Shown here one piece after another: positions 8,708 to 17,628 of a DNA stretch of 64,000 bases (position 1 is the stretch's first letter; every line of letters starts with the position of its first letter). The stretch lies in assembly GCF_003465825.1 (NCBI RefSeq), contig NZ_QSBV01000003.1, positions 69,336-133,335 of the forward strand, read 5' to 3'. This DNA is from Collinsella sp. AF02-46-1. GTDB taxonomy: Bacteria > Actinomycetota > Coriobacteriia > Coriobacteriales > Coriobacteriaceae. Both the position numbers and the translations under genes were made by a program. A model generated the notes under the pieces. The model saw only the letters and a list, made by a program, of their open reading frames with translations, was not told the origin of the DNA and made no database searches.

Positions 8708-9589
8708 TTACTGGTCAGTCGGCTTGGCGACGCCGGACTCATCGGACCAAAGCTCGACACCCTTGTTCTTGAGGTAGTTGTCGGCATAGGCGCGACGGCC
8801 GCCGGGCTTGGCGGTGAGGTCGCCCATCATATTGGAGAAGCCACCATCGACCTTGATGGCGTCGCCGGTGGTAAAGTCCGAGCGCTTGGACGCCAGGAAC
8901 ATGACGGCGTTGGCGATATCACTGACCTCGCCGATGCGACGCGTGGCGATCAGACGGCTGCGGCTCTTTTCGACCTCGGGGTCGGCGTAGAAGTTGGCCG
9001 ACATCGGGGTCTTAACGAAGCAGGGCTCGACGCAGTTGGAGCGGACGCCGTAGGGGCCCCACTCGGCGGCGAGCATCTTGGACATCATGTTGACGCCGGC
9101 CTTGGTGGAGCTGTACGCGCCCGAGAACGTCTCGGGGGAGTGGCTGGCGACGGTCGAGATGTGCACCAGGCGGCCCTGGCCGGCCTTGATCATCTCGCGA
9201 CCAAAGCGCTGCGAGGTGATGAAGTAACCGGTGAGATTGACGTTGAGCACCTGCTCCCAGTCGCTCAGCGGCAGGTCCTCCATGGCGGCGAAGCGCAGGA
9301 TGCCGGCGGTGTTGACGAGAACGTCGACGCGGCCGAAGTCGGCGATGGTGGCGTCGACGGCGGCCTGAACCTCGGCCTCGTCGGTGGCGTTCATCTTGTA
9401 ACCCTCGGCGTGGATGCCAAACTCGGCGGCGAGGTCGGCGGCAGCGGCCTTGACCTTTTCTTCGTCTAGATCGAGCAGGACGACGTTGGCGCCGTTGCGG
9501 GCGAACTCGCGGCAAATCTCGACGCCCATACCGCCGAGTGCGCCGGTCACGGCGCAGACATCGCCCTCGAGCTTAAGCCAGTTGCTCAT
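8708..9589 (-). CDS. Short-chain dehydrogenase/reductase (SDR)
   Basis: A cytoplasmic NAD(P)-dependent oxidoreductase of 293 residues, slightly longer than the classical 250 because of a C-terminal tail after the usual DGGF end. It shows TGALGGMG (cofactor loop, near residue 15), VLVNTAGIL (NAG motif), catalytic Ser in HISTVASHS and YSSTK with the Tyr-Lys pair. A conserved PCFVKTPM stretch follows. It is the first gene of the leftward operon with the MFS transporter and Gfo/Idh dehydrogenase, and is divergent from the LysR regulator, which is the likely controller. The alcohol or sugar substrate is not identifiable. Confidence 0.88.
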   Translation of the reverse strand: MSNWLKLEGDVCAVTGALGGMGVEICREFARNGANVVLLDLDEEKVKAAAADLAAEFGIHAEGYKMNATDEAEVQAAVDATIADFGRVDVLVNTAGILRFAAMEDLPLSDWEQVLNVNLTGYFITSQRFGREMIKAGQGRLVHISTVASHSPETFSGAYSSTKAGVNMMSKMLAAEWGPYGVRSNCVEPCFVKTPMSANFYADPEVEKSRSRLIATRRIGEVSDIANAVMFLASKRSDFTTGDAIKVDGGFSNMMGDLTAKPGGRRAYADNYLKNKGVELWSDESGVAKPTDQ

Positions 9590-9822
9590 AGGAACTTCCC
9601 TTCTTGTGCCTCCCGGTGGGTCGCTCCCATTAACCGACCCACGTGGTTTTCGCTGGTTATCGTATGCTTTGCGTTTGCGCAGGTGAATTGCATATTTGTT
9701 AGAATGGCGTTAACCGTAGGTTCATACCGCTTGATGCGATTTGTATCCGATTGAGCGCGTGACCTGCGAAAACGACCCCCTACGGCACCGTGTGGCCGTA
9801 CGTGCGAAAACGGAGAGATGAC

Positions 9823-10701
9823 GTGTACGATCGACGACTTGAGGCTATTTCGGCCGCCGCGGAGCTGGGGAGCTTCTCGCGCGCGGCGGCAAAACTGCGT
9901 GTGTCGACCCCGGCGCTCGTCAAGCAGGTGTCGGGATTCGAGGCCGAGTTTGGCATCACGTTGTTTGAGCGCTCACATTCGGGCGTCAAGGTGACGCCGG
10001 CGGGGGCGCTGCTGGTAGACGATGCGCGCTCGATCATGCGCCAGTCCGAGGATGCGTTGCGCCGCGCCCGACGCGCAGCGGGCGATGGCGGCGCCGTGCG
10101 CCTGGGTGTGTCGATGATGTGCCCGGGGCGCCAGACGCTGTCGATGTGGACGGACGTGCACGAGCTGGAACCGTCGTTGCGCTTCGAAATTGTCCCAGTG
10201 AGCGACCTCTATGACGAGCGTGAAACCGTCATGCGCAGCCTGGGTCGCGAGGTGGATGTGGTGCAGTCGAGTTTCTCGACCCCGCGCTGGGGCGATGCCT
10301 GCCAAAAGCTCCGTATCGTCAACGTGCCGTTTTATATCGACGTGCCGCGCACAAGCCGACTCGCGCGCAAGACGCGCATCACGGTTGCCGACCTAGAGGG
10401 CATGCGCTTGCGCGTGCTTCGCCACGGCAACGACGCCATGGACAGCCTGCGTATCGATCTGTTGGCCGACGGCGGCGTGGATGTGATCGACGTGGACAGC
10501 TTTGACTTTGCGCTCTTTAACGATGCGGAGGAAAAGGGTGACGCGGTGCTCACCTGCGGAGCGTGGTCGGGCGTGCACCCGGCCTTTGTGGGCGTGCCGT
10601 TCCTGTGCGGCCGCGAGGTGCCGGTCTTTCTGCACTACCCGCTCGAACCCACCCTCCAAGTCCAAAAATTCGTCAACGCCATGGCCCAACTTCTCAAATA
10701 G
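9823..10701 (+). CDS. LysR-type transcriptional regulator
   Basis: A DNA-binding regulator of 292 residues. The N-terminal winged helix-turn-helix spans residues 1-60 (RRLEAISAAAELGSFSRAA...VSTPALVKQVSGFEAEFGITLFERS), followed by a linker helix and an effector-binding domain of periplasmic-binding-protein fold. The GTG at 9823 is chosen because GGAG lies 7 nt upstream and the protein then starts at the normal LysR position; a GTG at 9790 lacks such a site. It is divergent from the SDR-MFS-Gfo/Idh operon across about 230 bp, the usual arrangement for a LysR activator and its target. Confidence 0.87.
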   Translation: MYDRRLEAISAAAELGSFSRAAAKLRVSTPALVKQVSGFEAEFGITLFERSHSGVKVTPAGALLVDDARSIMRQSEDALRRARRAAGDGGAVRLGVSMMCPGRQTLSMWTDVHELEPSLRFEIVPVSDLYDERETVMRSLGREVDVVQSSFSTPRWGDACQKLRIVNVPFYIDVPRTSRLARKTRITVADLEGMRLRVLRHGNDAMDSLRIDLLADGGVDVIDVDSFDFALFNDAEEKGDAVLTCGAWSGVHPAFVGVPFLCGREVPVFLHYPLEPTLQVQKFVNAMAQLLK

Positions 10702-10821
10702 CTATCGTGTCGATGATTCTTTAATCCCCGTCCTAGAAAAATCATCTGGTAGAGTTGACCTCACGTGAATTTCAGCACACTGTGTGCTACCTGCACTTTT
10801 GCCATTTAGGGGAGTAAACTT

Positions 10822-11912
10822 GTGAATACTTCTGTCGCCAAGAAGGCCAGCCAGGCGGTGCGCCTGCTCATGATGGTGCTCACGGCAGTTCTCATCTTCT
10901 TCTTCATCAATGTTATGCTGCTCGTCTCCGATATCCAGGGCACGGCGCGCGTGGTCAACTACGCCGGTCTGGTGCGCGGCACCACGCAGCGAATCGTTAA
11001 GCTCGAGGACGCGGGCCAACCTCAAGATGACCTGCTCAAAGCCGTGGATTCATACATTAACGGTTTGCGTTACGGAAGTGACGACCTTAACCTCGTCCGT
11101 CTCGACGACGATGAGTATCAGACAAAGATGACCGAGCTTGCAAACTATTTTGATAAGCTTTGCGCCGAGATTATCCGCGTGCGCGAAGTCGGCTACGAGA
11201 ACACCGACATCATCTCCATGAGCGAGGAGTTCTTTGGCATTTGCGACGATGCTACGCGACTCGCAGAGGACTACTCTCAGGAGAAGGCGTCGGCGCTCAA
11301 CTATCTCGAGGGCTTGGTGATCATCGACATCGTGGGCTTGGTGACGACCTTTGCGGTCGAACTTGTTCGCGCGGTACGCACTGCCGCGCTCAATCGCGAG
11401 CTGCAGAGCAAAGTTTATCTCGACGAAGCTACGGGACTGCCCAACAAGAACAAGTGCGAGGAAATCTTGGGCCAGGAGCATCCCGTTTCCGCTGAAGCGC
11501 CCGTTGCGCTGTGTGTCTTCGATCTAAATAATCTGCATACGGTCAATAACCGCTTTGGCCACGAGAAGGGTGACGAATACATCCGTTCTTTTGCCCAGCA
11601 GCTGGGCGCGTGGCGTCCGAGGCCTGCTTTGTGGGCCGCGACGGCGGCGATGAGTTTATCGCGGTGCTGTGGGATGCCGATCGAGCTGCCGTGGAGTCCC
11701 GTCTCGCTCGGGTCCGTGCGAATGTGAACGAGTATTCCGAGGCTCACCCCGACATGCCTATTAGCTATGCGGTGGGCTACGCGCTTTCCAGTGATTTTGA
11801 TGAACCGCCTACGATGCGCGAGCTCTTTTCCCAGGCCGACAAAAACATGTACATCGACAAGAACCGCGTGAAGACAGCCGAGGCGGCCGTGCCGCAACGC
11901 GAGGAACGGTAA
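10822..11912 (+). pseudogene. Membrane GGDEF (diguanylate cyclase-type) protein, frameshifted
   Basis: The gene starts at GTG 10822 behind GGGGAG. The first frame encodes an N-terminal helix (about residues 13-35), a sensor segment, a second membrane helix (about 168-185) and the first half of a GGDEF domain (DEATGLPNKNKCEEIL, CVFDLNNLHTVNNRFGHEKGDEY). Near 11608 the homology jumps to another frame, which continues VASEACFVGRDGGDEFIAVL to the stop at 11912. One base appears to be missing in the run GGGCGCGTGGCG. The catalytic GGDEF motif is intact but out of frame, so no full cyclase can be made unless this is a sequencing error. The first frame alone ends at 11727. A terminator follows. Confidence 0.75.
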
Positions 11913-11923
11913 GCCCGTAAAAA

Positions 11924-11955
11924 GAGGCCCTGGCCAACCGGCCAGGGCCTCACTA
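11924..11955 (+). terminator. Terminator after the GGDEF gene
   Basis: GAGGCCCTGGCC pairs perfectly with GGCCAGGGCCTC around a 4-nt loop. ACTAACTTTTATT follows. Confidence 0.8.
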
Positions 11956-11994
11956 ACTTTTATTCCGTTTTTAATGACGGGCTGATCGCGCGCA

Positions 11995-12102
11995 GGAGGG
12001 CGCCCCGGGGGCGGCGGGGTATTTCCTCCGCGCGCAGTTTCGCAGCGCAGCGAGAATGTTTGAGCACGGAGGAATTACCCCGCCCGCCCCGGGGCACCCT
12101 CC
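11995..12102. repeat. Long GC-rich intergenic hairpin (about 35-bp arms)
   Basis: The arm from 11995 to about 12030 is almost perfectly mirrored by the arm from about 12067 to 12102 (GGAGGGCGCCCCGG against CCGGGGCACCCTCC; GGGGTATTTCCTCCG against CGGAGGAATTACCCC). It lies between the GGDEF pseudogene and the stop of a convergent ABC exporter gene. Confidence 0.65.
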
Positions 12103-12116
12103 GTCAGTAGCCGGTC

Positions 12117-14036
12117 CTACTCCAGCTCAAATGCACCCGTATACAGCTGGTAGTAGTACCCGCGCTTGGCGATCAACTCGTCGTGGTTGCCGCGCTCGAT
12201 GATGCGGCCGTGGTCTAGGCAGATGATCGCGTCGGAGTTGCGTACGGTGGAGAGACGGTGTGCGATGACAAACGTCGTGCGACCCTCCATGAGCTTGTCC
12301 ATACCCGCCTGCACGATAGCCTCGGTGCGGGTGTCAATGCTCGACGTTGCCTCGTCCAGGATCATCGCCGGCGGATCGGCGACAGCGGCGCGCGCGATCG
12401 AGATCAGCTGGCGCTGGCCCTGCGACAGCTGCGCGCCGTTGCCGGTGAGCATGGTGTCGTAGCCGTCGGGCAGGCGGGTGATAAAGTCGTCCGCGCCCGC
12501 GAGCTTTGCCGCCGCGATGCACTCCTCGTCGGTGGCGTCCAGGTTGCCGTAGCGGATGTTATCCATCACGGTGCCGGTGAACAGGTTCACGTCCTGCAGC
12601 ACGACGCCCAGCGAGCGGCGCAGATCGGCCTTGCGGATCTTGTTGACGTTGATGCCGTCGTAGCGGATCTTGCCGTCGGCGATGTCATAGAAGCGGTTGA
12701 TGAGGTTGGTGATGGTCGTCTTGCCGGCACCGGTGGCGCCGACAAACGCGACCTTCTGGCCCGGCTTGGCAAACACGGACACGCCGTGCAGCACCTCGTG
12801 GTCGGGCGTGTAGCCAAAGTCGACGTTGTCCATGACCAGGTCGCCGCGCAGCGGCACGTACTCAATCTCGCCGGTTGCGCGGTGCGGATGTTTCCATGCC
12901 CACATGCCGGTGTGGTGGTCGGCCTCCTCGAGCTGCCAGGTATCGGGGTTCACCTGCGCGTTGACGAGCGTCACATAGCCTTCGTCGGCCTCGGGCTCCT
13001 CGTCGATGAGCTCAAAGATGCGGTCGGCGCCGGCGAGGCCCATGACCACGGCGTTGATCTGCTGCGAGATCTGGCCGATCTGTCCGCAGAACTGCTTGGT
13101 CATGTTGAGGAACGGCACCACGACGGCGATGGACAGCGTCATGCCCGAGATGCTCAGGTTGGGCACGCCCAGCGCCAGGAAAATGCCGCCTGCCAGTGCG
13201 ACTAGCACGTAGAGCAGGTTGCCCAGGTTCATAAGGATAGGCATGAGGATGTTGGCGTACATGTTGGCCTTCTGCGAGACCTCGAAGAGCTTTTCGTTGC
13301 GCTCGTCAAAATCGGCTTCGGCGGCAGACTCGTGGCAGAATGCCTTGACGACCTTCTGGCCGTTCATGACTTCCTCGATATGGCCCTCGACCACGCCGAG
13401 CTCGGTCTGCTGCGCAATAAAGAAGCGCGCGGAGTTAGAGCCGAGCAGCTTGGTCATAAAGGTCATAAAGGCGACGCCGGCCACAATGACCAGGCACATC
13501 CACACGCTGTAGTACAGCATGATAAAAAACACCGTGACGATGACGATGGTCGTCATGAGCAGGTTGGGCAGCGACTGGCTGATCATCTGGCGCAGCGTGT
13601 CGATGTCGTTGGTGTAGTGGCTCATGATGTCGCCGCGCTGGTGCGTGTCGAAGTAGCGAATCGGCAGGTCCTGCATGCGGTTGAACATCTTCTCGCGCAG
13701 CTTCTCGAGCGAGCCCTGCGTGACGATGGCCATGGCGCGGTTCCAGAACAGCGAGGACAGGATGCCGACGCCGTAGATGCAGGCGAGGGTGGTCACGAGC
13801 TGTGCGATCTTGGGCTGTGCGGCTTCCCAATCGCCCGACTGCCACGATTCGCTAATAATCTGCAGAGCGCTCTGAAGGAAGGTCGCGCCGATGGAGTTGA
13901 TGATGGCGCAGAGCACCACGCCGACGACGACGAGGGGCAAAAGCACGGGGTAGAAGCCAAAGAGCGTCTTGATGAGGCGCGACATGGTGCCGCCCTTGCG
14001 GTTGAGTGCGCGCTCAGCGGTCGTTGCCTTACTCAT
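12117..14036 (-). CDS. ABC exporter half-transporter with consensus ATPase site
   Basis: A 639-residue membrane protein with six transmembrane helices in the first 330 residues and an ATPase domain behind. The ATPase shows Walker A GATGAGKTT, signature LSQGQRQL (a Q-for-G variant), Walker B MILDEATSSID with the catalytic Glu present, and H-loop IAHRLS. A linker of about 60 residues precedes the ATPase domain. Its start overlaps the stop of the upstream exporter gene by 8 nt, so the two subunits are translationally coupled and probably form a heterodimer (BmrCD/LmrCD-like). Control by the MarR protein at the head of the operon is likely. Drug or lipid export is the family role; the substrate is unknown. 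Confidence 0.9.
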   Translation of the reverse strand: MSKATTAERALNRKGGTMSRLIKTLFGFYPVLLPLVVVGVVLCAIINSIGATFLQSALQIISESWQSGDWEAAQPKIAQLVTTLACIYGVGILSSLFWNRAMAIVTQGSLEKLREKMFNRMQDLPIRYFDTHQRGDIMSHYTNDIDTLRQMISQSLPNLLMTTIVIVTVFFIMLYYSVWMCLVIVAGVAFMTFMTKLLGSNSARFFIAQQTELGVVEGHIEEVMNGQKVVKAFCHESAAEADFDERNEKLFEVSQKANMYANILMPILMNLGNLLYVLVALAGGIFLALGVPNLSISGMTLSIAVVVPFLNMTKQFCGQIGQISQQINAVVMGLAGADRIFELIDEEPEADEGYVTLVNAQVNPDTWQLEEADHHTGMWAWKHPHRATGEIEYVPLRGDLVMDNVDFGYTPDHEVLHGVSVFAKPGQKVAFVGATGAGKTTITNLINRFYDIADGKIRYDGINVNKIRKADLRRSLGVVLQDVNLFTGTVMDNIRYGNLDATDEECIAAAKLAGADDFITRLPDGYDTMLTGNGAQLSQGQRQLISIARAAVADPPAMILDEATSSIDTRTEAIVQAGMDKLMEGRTTFVIAHRLSTVRNSDAIICLDHGRIIERGNHDELIAKRGYYYQLYTGAFELE

Positions 14037-15843
14037 GTGCCTCGCCTCCTTCCTGGGTCTGAGCTTGCGTTACGGATGCCTCGGTGTCGGCCTCGACGGC
14101 CTCTTCGCCCTCGGCAGACATCTTGTTCTGCGAGGTAAAGGTCTCGCGGTAGATCTCGCTCGTCTTGAGCAGCTCATCGTGGTTGCCGATCTGCGCGATG
14201 CGGCCGCCCTCCATGACGATGATGCGGTCTGCATCCTGCACGGAGCTAATGCGCTGGGCGATGATGAGCTTGGTCGTGTTGGGCAGATAGCTTGCCAACC
14301 CTGCGCGAATCTTGGCGTCGGTCTTGGTGTCGACGGCGCTGGTGGAGTCGTCCAGGATTAAGATCTTGGGGCGACGCAGCAGGGCGCGTGCAATGCACAG
14401 GCGCTGCTTCTGACCGCCGGAAACATTGGAGCCGCCCTGTTCGATCCAGGTGTCATAGCCCTTGGGGAAGCCATCGACAAACTCGTCGGCGCAGGCCAGA
14501 TGTGCCGCCTCGCGGACCTCTTCGTCGGTGGCGTTCGGGTCGCCCCAACGCAGGTTCTCGGCAATCGTGCCGCTAAACAGCACGTTTTTCTGCAATACCA
14601 TGGCCACTTGGTGGCGCAGAGCGTCCAAGTCGTAGTCGCGCACATCCACGCCGCCCACGCGCACGGTACCTTCGGTGGTGTCGTACAGACGGGCGATGAG
14701 GTTTACAAGCGTGGACTTGGCCGAGCCGGTGCCGCCGATGATGCCGATGGTCTCGCCGCTCTTAATGTGCAGGTCGATATCGTCGAGCGCCTGGCGCTTC
14801 GCATGCGCGGAATACTTAAAGCTCACGTGGTCAAAGTCGATGGAGCCATCGGCGACCTCGAGCACGGGCTCGGCGGGATCGGCGATCGTGGGCTCGGCGG
14901 CCAGCACCTCGGTGATGCGGTGCGCCGATTCGTCGGCCATGGTCACCATGACAAAGATCATCGACAGCTGCATCAGACTCATGAGGATTTGGAAGCCATA
15001 GGTAAAGATCGAGGAGAGCTGGCCCACGTCGAACAGCGTGCCCTGGCTCGTGATGATGAGCTTGGAGCCCAGGTAGATGATGACGACAAACGCGCCGTTG
15101 ACGCAGATGTTCATCATGGGGTTGTTAAAGGCAAGCAGCTTCTCGGCGTGGGTGAAGTCCATCTGGACGTCGCGCGCAGCGGTCGCGAACTTCTCCTTCT
15201 CAAAGTCTTCGCGCACATAGCTCTTAACTACGCGCATGCCGGTGACGTTTTCCTCGACGGACTCGTTAAGGGCGTCGTACTTGTGGAACACGCGCGAGAA
15301 GATGGGGCGCACCTTAAAGATGATAAAGAACAGCCCAAAGCCCAGCAGCGGAATGATGATCAGGTAGACCATGGCAACGCTGCCGCCCATGATAAACGCC
15401 ATGGTAAAGGCGAAGATCAATACCAGCGGCGCGCGCACGGCGATGCGGATGATCATCATAAAGGCCTGCTGCACGTTGTTGATATCGGTGGTCAGACGCG
15501 TGACGAGCGAGGAACTCGAGAATTCATCGATGTTGGCAAAGCTGAACGTCTGGATCTTGTAGAACAGGTCGTGACGCAGGTTCTTGGCGAAGCCGCAGCT
15601 CGCATGGCTGCAGGTGACGCCGGCAGCGGCGCCAAAAGCAAGCGACGTCAGCGCGATGAGCACCAAAAAGCCCGCGGTGGGAAGCATCTCGGCTACGGTG
15701 GCGCCGTCTTTGATGGCATCGATCAGGTTGGCGGTGATAAATGGAATCAGCATCTCGCAGAGCACCTCGCCAAGCACGAGCAATGGCGTGGCAACAGTGA
15801 CTTTCATATAGTCGCGGATGCTGCCCATGAGGGTTTTAATCAT
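14029..15843 (-). CDS. ABC exporter half-transporter with degenerate ATPase site
   Basis: A 604-residue partner of the downstream half-transporter, with six N-terminal helices and a C-terminal ATPase. Walker A is GGTGSAKST (Ala in place of the usual second Gly), the signature SGGQKQRL is canonical, and Walker B is LILDDSTSAVD, with Asp where the catalytic Glu is expected. This is the pattern of heterodimeric exporters in which one composite site hydrolyses poorly: this subunit gives the good signature motif, the partner gives the good Walker B. A charged tail of about 30 residues follows. Its start overlaps the MarR gene stop by 8 nt, so the three genes form one tight operon. Confidence 0.9.
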   Translation of the reverse strand: MIKTLMGSIRDYMKVTVATPLLVLGEVLCEMLIPFITANLIDAIKDGATVAEMLPTAGFLVLIALTSLAFGAAAGVTCSHASCGFAKNLRHDLFYKIQTFSFANIDEFSSSSLVTRLTTDINNVQQAFMMIIRIAVRAPLVLIFAFTMAFIMGGSVAMVYLIIIPLLGFGLFFIIFKVRPIFSRVFHKYDALNESVEENVTGMRVVKSYVREDFEKEKFATAARDVQMDFTHAEKLLAFNNPMMNICVNGAFVVIIYLGSKLIITSQGTLFDVGQLSSIFTYGFQILMSLMQLSMIFVMVTMADESAHRITEVLAAEPTIADPAEPVLEVADGSIDFDHVSFKYSAHAKRQALDDIDLHIKSGETIGIIGGTGSAKSTLVNLIARLYDTTEGTVRVGGVDVRDYDLDALRHQVAMVLQKNVLFSGTIAENLRWGDPNATDEEVREAAHLACADEFVDGFPKGYDTWIEQGGSNVSGGQKQRLCIARALLRRPKILILDDSTSAVDTKTDAKIRAGLASYLPNTTKLIIAQRISSVQDADRIIVMEGGRIAQIGNHDELLKTSEIYRETFTSQNKMSAEGEEAVEADTEASVTQAQTQEGGEAHE

Positions 15844-16342
15844 CCAGTTCCTCCCAGGTTACACGGATTTTCTCGAGCATTTCGGCGAGCTGCTCGCGCT
15901 CGTCGTGGTTGAGGGCGCTAAAGGCCTGCTCCCTAAAGCGGATGCGGGCGGCTTGGTCGATGCGGGCCTTCTCCCAGCCGATCTCGGTCAGGCGAATGGT
16001 GAGCTGCCGGCGATCTTTTGGATTGCGGCTGCGCTCGATGATGCCGGCGCACTCGAGCTTGGACAAGATTTCGGAAAGCGACCCCGGCTTGAGGTCGAAG
16101 TGCATGCCGAGTTCCTGCTGCGACATCTCGCCGTTTTCCTGCTTGGCAAGCAGGCAGACGATGGGCGCCTTGCCGGACACGCCGCCGCCGTGAAAGTGCA
16201 TGTAGTGGCCGCAAAAGCCTAGGCCGCTCAGGATGCGCTTGGCGAGCTTGTCTTCGCCGTTAACTGCTTCGGGCACGTCTGCCGGCTGCGACGGGTCGCC
16301 GCCGGGCTCGTGCGGACGAAGGTTAAGGGGTTCATCGCACAT
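15836..16342 (-). CDS. MarR family transcriptional regulator
   Basis: A cytoplasmic DNA-binding protein of 168 residues. A winged helix-turn-helix is visible at about residues 70-135 (GEMSQQELGMHFDLKPGSLSEILSKLECAGIIERSRNPKDRRQLTIRLTE, where NPKDRR is the wing of MarR proteins). The N-terminal 35 residues are acidic and probably disordered. It heads the operon with the two ABC exporter genes, overlapping the first by 8 nt. The TTAGTTAGG inverted repeat just upstream is a likely autoregulatory operator. A His-rich segment (GHYMHFHGGG) lies before the DNA-binding domain. Confidence 0.88.
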   Translation of the reverse strand: MCDEPLNLRPHEPGGDPSQPADVPEAVNGEDKLAKRILSGLGFCGHYMHFHGGGVSGKAPIVCLLAKQENGEMSQQELGMHFDLKPGSLSEILSKLECAGIIERSRNPKDRRQLTIRLTEIGWEKARIDQAARIRFREQAFSALNHDEREQLAEMLEKIRVTWEELDD

Positions 16343-16363
16343 GAATTCGTATCGCTCCTTTCT

Positions 16364-16399
16364 TTAGTTAGGTAGTGGGATTGTTTTGTGCCTAACTAA
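16364..16399. promoter_or_regulatory. Inverted repeat, probable MarR operator
   Basis: TTAGTTAGG at 16364-16372 is exactly mirrored by CCTAACTAA at 16391-16399. The pair starts 21 bp upstream of the MarR start codon, inside the expected promoter of the exporter operon. Confidence 0.6.
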
Positions 16400-16468
16400 T
16401 CTAGGAGTGCTATACAGGAATGTCAAGGTACCAAAGTAGTTGTTGCGCGGTTTTACCAAACCTATTGG

Positions 16469-16644
16469 TCCCGCCGTTCTAACGAACGGCGGACCAGCCG
16501 ACGCTGCGCGGGCCGCATTTGGACAATCTGACGTTCAACTTCAAGGGCGCGACCAGAAGGTCAGCACCCTTTCGTTTCACGTCACCTTGCCTCAAATGCG
16601 ACCCGCTCGCTGGCATTGCCAAAACATCGACGTTTACATGTTGG
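16469..16644 (+). repeat. Dispersed hairpin element, copy A (most divergent)
   Basis: It opens with CCGCCGTTCTAACGAACGGCGG, then CGACGCTGCGCG, a long imperfect stem around GACCAGAAGGTC, and ends with CGCTCGCTGGCATTGCC. The stem arms (CGCATTTGG...TCAAATGCG outermost) differ from the other copies but still pair with each other. Other copies are at 38170, 43836 and 59378. This one lies in the 460-bp gap between the MarR operon and pdxY, which contains no gene. Confidence 0.75.
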
Positions 16645-16645
16645 A

Positions 16646-16678
16646 ATGATCCGTGGGGGACGGAGGAAAAGGGATCAT
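16646..16678. repeat. GATCC...GGATC palindromic repeat, copy 1
   Basis: ATGATCC and GGATCAT bracket a core GGGGGACGGAGGAAAA. Almost the same sequence lies inside the M20 peptidase gene at 42282-42312. A partial third copy starts at 44018. Confidence 0.65.
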
Positions 16679-16803
16679 TTTCCGAAACCTTTCCGCAACA
16701 ATGCGCTCTTCGCGGCCCTGGCGCCTGCTCGCAACGGTCCCTGCGCTACACTTAGTCGCACTGTGGCGACTTTGCGCCGCTCCCGACCCAAGGGGGGACT
16801 CTC

Positions 16804-17628
16804 ATGAAGAACACTCAGCTGCTGCTGATCAACGATATGTGCGGCTACGGCAAGGTCGCGCTTTCCGCCATGCTGCCGGTGCTGTCGCATATGGGCTACC
16901 GCATCCACAACCTGCCGACGGCGCTTGTGTCCGATACGCTCAACTACCCCAAGTTCTACATCCACGACACCACGGAGTACGTGCGTCAGAGTCTCGCCAT
17001 CTGGGAAGAGCTCGGCTTTGAGTTCGACGCCATCTCCACTGGCTTTATCGTGACCGAAGAAGAGACGCGCATCATCTCAGACTTTTGCCACCGCCGCGCG
17101 CAAAAGGGCACCAAGGTATTCGTCGACCCCATCATGGGCGACAACGGCAAACTTTACGCCGGTGTGCCCGAGTCCACGATCGGTCTCATGAGGCATCTGC
17201 TCGAGTGCGCCGACTATGCGGTGCCCAACTATACCGAGGCGTGCCTGCTCACCGACACGCCCATTGCCGAGCAAATCACGCCTGACGAGGCCCACGCCCT
17301 TGTGGACGCCATGCGCGCGCTGGGCGCCAAGTCGGTGGTCATTACGAGCGCTGTGGTCGACGGCACGAACGCCGTCATCGGTTACGACCACGTGGCGGGG
17401 GAGTACTTCACGATTCCCTTCGACCTGATCCCGGTCTATTTCCCGGGCACCGGTGACACGTTCTCGGCGGTGCTCGTCGGTCGCGTTATGGCTGGCTGGA
17501 GCCTGCAGCACGCAACGGCCGATGCCATGCGTGTGGTGGCCGAGCTTATCGAGCGCAACGCTGACCAGGAGGACAAGTCTGCCGGCCTGCCCATCGAGGC
17601 CTGCCTGGATGTGATCGACCATGAGTAG
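16804..17628 (+). CDS. pdxY: Pyridoxal/pyridoxamine kinase (PdxY-like)
   Basis: A cytoplasmic ribokinase-fold kinase of 274 residues, expected to phosphorylate B6 vitamers in the salvage route to pyridoxal phosphate. The N-terminus reads LLINDMCGYGKVALSAMLPVLSHMGY, matching the substrate-binding start of this family. KVFVDPIMGDNGKLY near residue 105 and the anion-hole/catalytic motif GTGDTFSAVL near 215 are present. A GGGGG-type ribosome site precedes the ATG. The gene overlaps the next small gene by 8 nt, so the two are co-expressed. Confidence 0.9.
   Translation: MKNTQLLLINDMCGYGKVALSAMLPVLSHMGYRIHNLPTALVSDTLNYPKFYIHDTTEYVRQSLAIWEELGFEFDAISTGFIVTEEETRIISDFCHRRAQKGTKVFVDPIMGDNGKLYAGVPESTIGLMRHLLECADYAVPNYTEACLLTDTPIAEQITPDEAHALVDAMRALGAKSVVITSAVVDGTNAVIGYDHVAGEYFTIPFDLIPVYFPGTGDTFSAVLVGRVMAGWSLQHATADAMRVVAELIERNADQEDKSAGLPIEACLDVIDHE

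Noticed and set aside
6171..8777. 868-codon open frame on the + strand
   Set aside because: It lies opposite the Gfo/Idh and MFS genes and has the low-complexity Gly/Asp/His style of an antisense frame.
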